Source: Syntrophomonadaceae bacterium
GTDB taxonomy: Bacteria; Bacillota; DSM-12270; Thermacetogeniales; Thermacetogeniaceae
Length of the DNA: 38,741 bases
Direction: 5' to 3'
NCBI GenBank assembly: GCA_012840405.1
Contig: DULM01000144.1
Span: 1-38,741, forward strand
Shown here: positions 35,023 through 38,741 of the stretch, in pieces
How positions within the stretch are numbered: the first letter of the stretch is position 1
Layout of the letters: every line of letters begins with the position of its first letter
Notes under the pieces: generated by a model
Databases searched by the model: none
What the model saw: only the letters and a program-made list of their open reading frames with translations
Told to the model about the DNA's origin: nothing
Made by a program: the position numbers and the translations under genes

Positions 35023-36714
35023 ATGAAAACAATTGTATTTAGGAATAATAAGCATTGGAAACACAACATGGAAAGCTGGGAAAATATGATTTCCTTTTTG
35101 CGCTGGCTTGGTAAATTGCTCAAACATATGACAGCTGAGCCAACAGGTGCTTTGCTCAAACCGGGAGATCCCGGTTACCAAGAGGCCCACACCCTTACTA
35201 CAAATCTGGACAAAAATATAAAAATAATCACCGAAATTTTTGGTCTCTCTGATGACCTGATGGTGCGCGGGATGAAGATCGGGAGGGGTAAAAAACAGGT
35301 TAGAGTAGCGGTAATCTACCTGGACCCCCTGATAAATCATACCCGTTTGCAGCAGGGCTTAATGCACTGTCTACAGACCATAGATCATCTGCCATCTATG
35401 GGAGTTACAACAGAGTGGCTGATCAATAATGCCCTGTCCGATGGCAGGGTAATCGAAAAAAAGAGCTTTGTAGAGATTACAGACGAGATCAACCGGGGAG
35501 CGGCATGCCTGTTGATCGAAGGTCTGGATCAAGCACTGCTGATCAGATTGGCGGAAAAAATAGGTCGAGCAGTTGAAGGGCCCGTTACAGAAAATGTGTC
35601 CAAAGGAGCCCATGATGCCTTTAATGAGGATGTGCGCACAAATATCGCTCTATTACGCAAACGCCTGCACACTACACGCCTGGCTGTGGAAAACCTGCAG
35701 ATAGGTGAACTGACCAAAACAGAGGTTAAATTGGTCTACCTTAAGGGCTATGTGATTGAAGGTTTAGTTGACGAAATCAAGTCCCGGGTCAGGCGCATCA
35801 GAATAGATGGAATTGTTGACAGCGGCCAGGTAGAGGAGCTTATCCAGGACAGCGCCTTTTCCCTGTTCAGCCTCCTTGACAGCACAGAACGGCCCGACAA
35901 ACTGGCTGCCAACCTGCTGGAGGGTAAGGCTGGATTGCTGTTCGACAACACCCCTATTGCCATAATCATACCTGGTACATTGATTAATCAAATACAAAGC
36001 CCGGAAGACTATTACCAACGCTACTGGTTCAGCTCCTGGATCAGAGTACTGCGCTGGCTGGCGCTCCTGACTGCCTTGCTGGGCCCTTCACTTTGGATTG
36101 CTATTATCACTTTTCACCAGGAACTGCTGCCCACAGAACTGCTGATGACCATACTGGTCACCAGAGAAGGTGTGCCCTTTCCGGGCCTGGTAGAAGCTCT
36201 GATTATGGAGTTGTCATTAGAGGTACTGCGGGAGGCGGGTTTGCGCCTTCCCCAAACTTTCGGGCAAACCATCAGTATAGTGGGAGCAGTGGTATTGGGA
36301 CAGGCAGCAGTCAGCGCAGGGTTGGCGTCACCTGGTATGGTGATTGTGGTGGCTCTTACGGCTATCGCCTCGTTTGTGATTCCCACACAACCCCTGTCCA
36401 ACACCATCCGCATCCTGCGGTTCCCCTTTATGGTGCTGGCTGCCTCCTTTGGACTGATCGGTATTATCGTAGGATTTTCCATTTTGACCTATCATTTGTG
36501 TTCACTGCGCTCCTTCGGTATCCCCTATCTGAGCCCTCTGGCACCTTTATCTTTTGGTGATTTAAAAGATGCCTTCATCAGGGCACCTATTTGGAAAATG
36601 CTTTTTCGTCCGCGCCTGATAGGCTACAGAGAACCCCAGCGACAGAACCCTGATCAGAGGCCCCATCCACCTGCAAGAAAGGGGAAAAAATTTATCAGGA
36701 GGAGGAAGCAATAA
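35023..36714 (+). CDS. gerA: Spore germination receptor subunit A (GerA/SpoVAF family)
   Basis: The A subunit of a nutrient germinant receptor in the inner spore membrane, 563 aa. A soluble N-terminal domain (about 60-330, including EPTGALL and DGIVDSGQVEELI) precedes a membrane region with about five hydrophobic segments. That region contains the family signature LREAGLRLPQTFGQTISIVGA. A basic C-terminal tail (RKGKKFIRRRK) follows. The ATG at 35023 has only a weak GGGAAA upstream; ATG at 35068 is an alternative. It overlaps gerB by one base (TAATG). Expression is expected in the forespore under sigma-G, but I could not confirm promoter boxes. Confidence 0.95.
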   Translation: MKTIVFRNNKHWKHNMESWENMISFLRWLGKLLKHMTAEPTGALLKPGDPGYQEAHTLTTNLDKNIKIITEIFGLSDDLMVRGMKIGRGKKQVRVAVIYLDPLINHTRLQQGLMHCLQTIDHLPSMGVTTEWLINNALSDGRVIEKKSFVEITDEINRGAACLLIEGLDQALLIRLAEKIGRAVEGPVTENVSKGAHDAFNEDVRTNIALLRKRLHTTRLAVENLQIGELTKTEVKLVYLKGYVIEGLVDEIKSRVRRIRIDGIVDSGQVEELIQDSAFSLFSLLDSTERPDKLAANLLEGKAGLLFDNTPIAIIIPGTLINQIQSPEDYYQRYWFSSWIRVLRWLALLTALLGPSLWIAIITFHQELLPTELLMTILVTREGVPFPGLVEALIMELSLEVLREAGLRLPQTFGQTISIVGAVVLGQAAVSAGLASPGMVIVVALTAIASFVIPTQPLSNTIRILRFPFMVLAASFGLIGIIVGFSILTYHLCSLRSFGIPYLSPLAPLSFGDLKDAFIRAPIWKMLFRPRLIGYREPQRQNPDQRPHPPARKGKKFIRRRKQ

Positions 36715-37808
36715 TGCTGGACCAGGGACGCATCAGCAGTGTGCAGCTGTTTCTGTTATTGGTCATTGCTGAAGCAGCCACCGCATTTCTCTATGCCCCT
36801 TCTGATGTCATAAAGATGGCCGGGCGGGACAGTTGGCTCACTTCTGTCATTCCCACAATTTCCGGTTTGGTAGTAGCAGTTGTTTGTATTGCTCTTGCCA
36901 AAAGGTTTCCACAACAGGTTTTTACTGAGTACCTCCCCCAAATCCTGGGGAAAATCCCCGGGAAAATTTTGGCTGGGGTTTACACAGCGGTTTTCATCCA
37001 TCTCAGCAGTGTGATCATGAATCAAAGCTCTGCTTTTATTCATGTGGCTTTTTTAAGGGAAACTCCTCTTGTGGCCCTGGAAATCATTATTGGACTGGCA
37101 TCAATCTACGGTGTCTACCTGGGTATTGAGGTCATTGCCCGGCAGAATGAACTGGTATGGCCGGTTTGGGTGCTGTCCATTTTCATCATCATTCTTTTAG
37201 TAGCTGAGTCAATCAATCCAGACAACTTCAGGCCATTTCTGGAAAAGGGGATCATGCCGGTCATCAAAGGCAGTGCACTTTTCAGCTCTTTCCGGGGGGA
37301 AGTATTTCTGCTGCTCATGCTCTACCCCTACCTCAATAAAAAAGAGGATGTATATAAAAGCGCAGTATATCATCTGCTCACAACAGCTGTTTTATTGGGA
37401 ATAATCACAGCAGCAATAATCGGGGTCTTCGGTGAGCTGATTCCTGTTTATATGGTTTTTCCCATCTATAATCTTGCCCGCTACATTTCTTTAGCCCGAT
37501 TTGTGGAACGCATTCAAATCCTGATTGTGGTTATGTGGATGTTCGGTGTGATCGTTAAACTGGCGGTATTCTATCACTCAGCTGCCATTGCCGCAGCCAA
37601 CACCCTAGGACTTAAAAATTACCGGCTAACCCTATTACCAATTTTGGCAGGAACCATCATCATCAGCAGGCTATTCTATGGTGATCATTTGAGTTTGACA
37701 CATTTTCTTTCTCATATTTTTCCCTACTATGGACCTGTAGTAGAGCTAGTTATCCCTGCACTAGTTCTACTGATCGCAGTTATCTTGAAGAAAGGTGGCA
37801 AAAGCTGA
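36714..37808 (+). CDS. gerB: Spore germination receptor subunit B (GerB family permease)
   Basis: This 364-aa membrane protein of the APC-like endospore germination permease family has about ten hydrophobic segments. It opens with GRISSVQLFLLLVIAEAATAF and includes the helix-break motif AGRDSWLTSVIPTISG typical of GerB. It is thought to bind the germinant in the receptor complex. AGGAGGA lies just upstream of the ATG and overlaps the gerA 3' end. gerC follows after 1 nt. Confidence 0.95.
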   Translation: MLDQGRISSVQLFLLLVIAEAATAFLYAPSDVIKMAGRDSWLTSVIPTISGLVVAVVCIALAKRFPQQVFTEYLPQILGKIPGKILAGVYTAVFIHLSSVIMNQSSAFIHVAFLRETPLVALEIIIGLASIYGVYLGIEVIARQNELVWPVWVLSIFIIILLVAESINPDNFRPFLEKGIMPVIKGSALFSSFRGEVFLLLMLYPYLNKKEDVYKSAVYHLLTTAVLLGIITAAIIGVFGELIPVYMVFPIYNLARYISLARFVERIQILIVVMWMFGVIVKLAVFYHSAAIAAANTLGLKNYRLTLLPILAGTIIISRLFYGDHLSLTHFLSHIFPYYGPVVELVIPALVLLIAVILKKGGKS

Positions 37809-37809
37809 C

Positions 37810-38741
37810 ATGATTACGCTGCTTCGCAAAATTTTTTTCTCTTTGCTGGTCATTATACTCCTCTTCACCTCCGGCTGTTGGAACAGAAGAGAAATGGATA
37901 CACTGACCGTCAATTCTGCTCTGGGCTTTGATCTGATCGAAACCAACGGAGAAACTAAAATCCTGCTGTCTGTGCTGACGATCAAGCCATCCCAGGCTAT
38001 CGGTGGTGCCGGAGATATGGCCGGAGGAGGTGCAGGACAACAACAATCAGTAACAGGTCAGGTGATCTCCATCACCGGTGACACTGTGGAGGATGCGGTG
38101 CGCAACTGGAACCAGTGCTCCTCAAGGCAACTCTTCATGGCTCACACTGTACTCTTTGTGATCGGTGAATCTGTTGCTAAGGAAGGGATCGGCTGGGTGA
38201 TCGATTTCGGCACCCGCAACCGGGATATACCGGAGAGGGCATTGGTTGTGGTCTGTGAAGGTACGGCCCGGGACGCTCTCCAGGCCCAACCCGAGTTTGA
38301 GCCCCTGCTCTCCACAGAGGTCTATAATATACTGAATCAAAATAGATATTTCACTTCCAAAAGCAAAGCAACTGATATCATCGAAACAATGTATGATCTC
38401 TTGACTCCAGGCAGAGATGTTTCATTGGCATTCCTGAAAACCTTTGTTCCACCGGAAAAGGGCTCTTCAGTTAGACAAACACCACAGTCCATTGATGGAA
38501 AAGATAGTGAAGGTGAACAGCCGGATCATAAAGTTCCAACTGTGGCGGGAGCGGTTGTCTTTCGGGGTGAAAAAGCGGTAGGGCGGCTAAATGAAGCGGA
38601 AACCCAGGGTATGTTGTTTATCATGGGAGAAGCACAAGGGGGAATAATTTCGGTGGCCTTTGACTCCACTGGGAAAAACACCTCATTTCTTTTTCGAGAT
38701 GTGAATACAAAAGTAAAAACAGTGATCGAAAAGAATGAAAT
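37810..38741 (+). CDS. gerC: Spore germination receptor subunit C (GerC lipoprotein), 3' end missing
   Basis: The frame is open from the ATG at 37810 to the window edge (about 310 codons of an expected 370-400). The N-terminus is a lipoprotein signal: a hydrophobic run then LFTSGC, with the lipidated Cys at residue 23. CWNRREMDTLTVNSALGFD follows, a typical GerC opening. Later parts contain VRNWNQCSSRQLFMAHT and RNRDIPERA, also usual in the family. GerC is anchored outside the spore inner membrane and completes the GerA-GerB complex. It begins one nucleotide after the gerB stop. Confidence 0.93.
   Translation, partial: MITLLRKIFFSLLVIILLFTSGCWNRREMDTLTVNSALGFDLIETNGETKILLSVLTIKPSQAIGGAGDMAGGGAGQQQSVTGQVISITGDTVEDAVRNWNQCSSRQLFMAHTVLFVIGESVAKEGIGWVIDFGTRNRDIPERALVVVCEGTARDALQAQPEFEPLLSTEVYNILNQNRYFTSKSKATDIIETMYDLLTPGRDVSLAFLKTFVPPEKGSSVRQTPQSIDGKDSEGEQPDHKVPTVAGAVVFRGEKAVGRLNEAETQGMLFIMGEAQGGIISVAFDSTGKNTSFLFRDVNTKVKTVIEKNE

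Overview
The window looks like a chromosomal segment of an anaerobic, spore-forming Firmicute of the Clostridia type. The evidence is a bacterial type-A RNase P RNA, a two-gene SufC-SufB system, a TRAP (MtrB) protein, pyruvate kinase with the extra C-terminal PEP-type domain, [NiFe]-hydrogenase maturation genes and a GerA-type germinant receptor operon. Shine-Dalgarno sites are strong (GGAGG/GGGGG) and TTG/GTG starts are frequent. The genus is not assigned.

Layout. 1-5.9 kb (minus strand): 5' part of rnpB with a clear promoter, sufCB behind a leader with a 13-bp inverted repeat, pyk and pfkA, then a DUF2007-like small gene and mtrB (TRAP) downstream of dnaE (5.9-9.4 kb). A stand-alone tRNA-Pro(CGG) with its own promoter and terminator follows, then an unrecognised plus-strand gene (9.96-10.94 kb) and uppP.

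11.9-18.0 kb (minus strand) is the most unusual region: a tightly packed DNA-end-processing cluster in the order nurA, herA, mre11/sbcD-like, then a Rad50/SbcC-like ATPase encoded in pieces. These are an N-terminal ATPase half ending just after a zinc-hook-like CPVC, a 92-aa coiled-coil protein, and a C-terminal ATPase half. A CPBP membrane protease gene lies upstream.

18.9-26.0 kb holds the hypFCDE operon (minus) and a divergent CNNM/CorC-type membrane protein (plus). This block is bracketed by two same-orientation copies of a ~370-430-bp element. Its core (~295 bp) shows three nested, long-range complementary segments kept in both copies, and it is edged by REP-like hairpins, so it is probably a structured-RNA or orphan mobile element. 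The CNNM gene has a strong promoter followed by an intrinsic terminator well ahead of the start codon, which suggests an attenuated leader or a short transcript.

26-35 kb is an alpha-glucan (glycogen-like) module: GH15 glucoamylase, membrane-anchored DUF4912 protein, GH57 branching enzyme, a sugar-nucleotidyltransferase fused to a phosphohexomutase-like domain lacking its active-site motifs, a GT4 glycogen-synthase-like enzyme and a small CBM25-like starch-binding protein. The window closes with gerA-gerB-gerC, with gerC running off the end.
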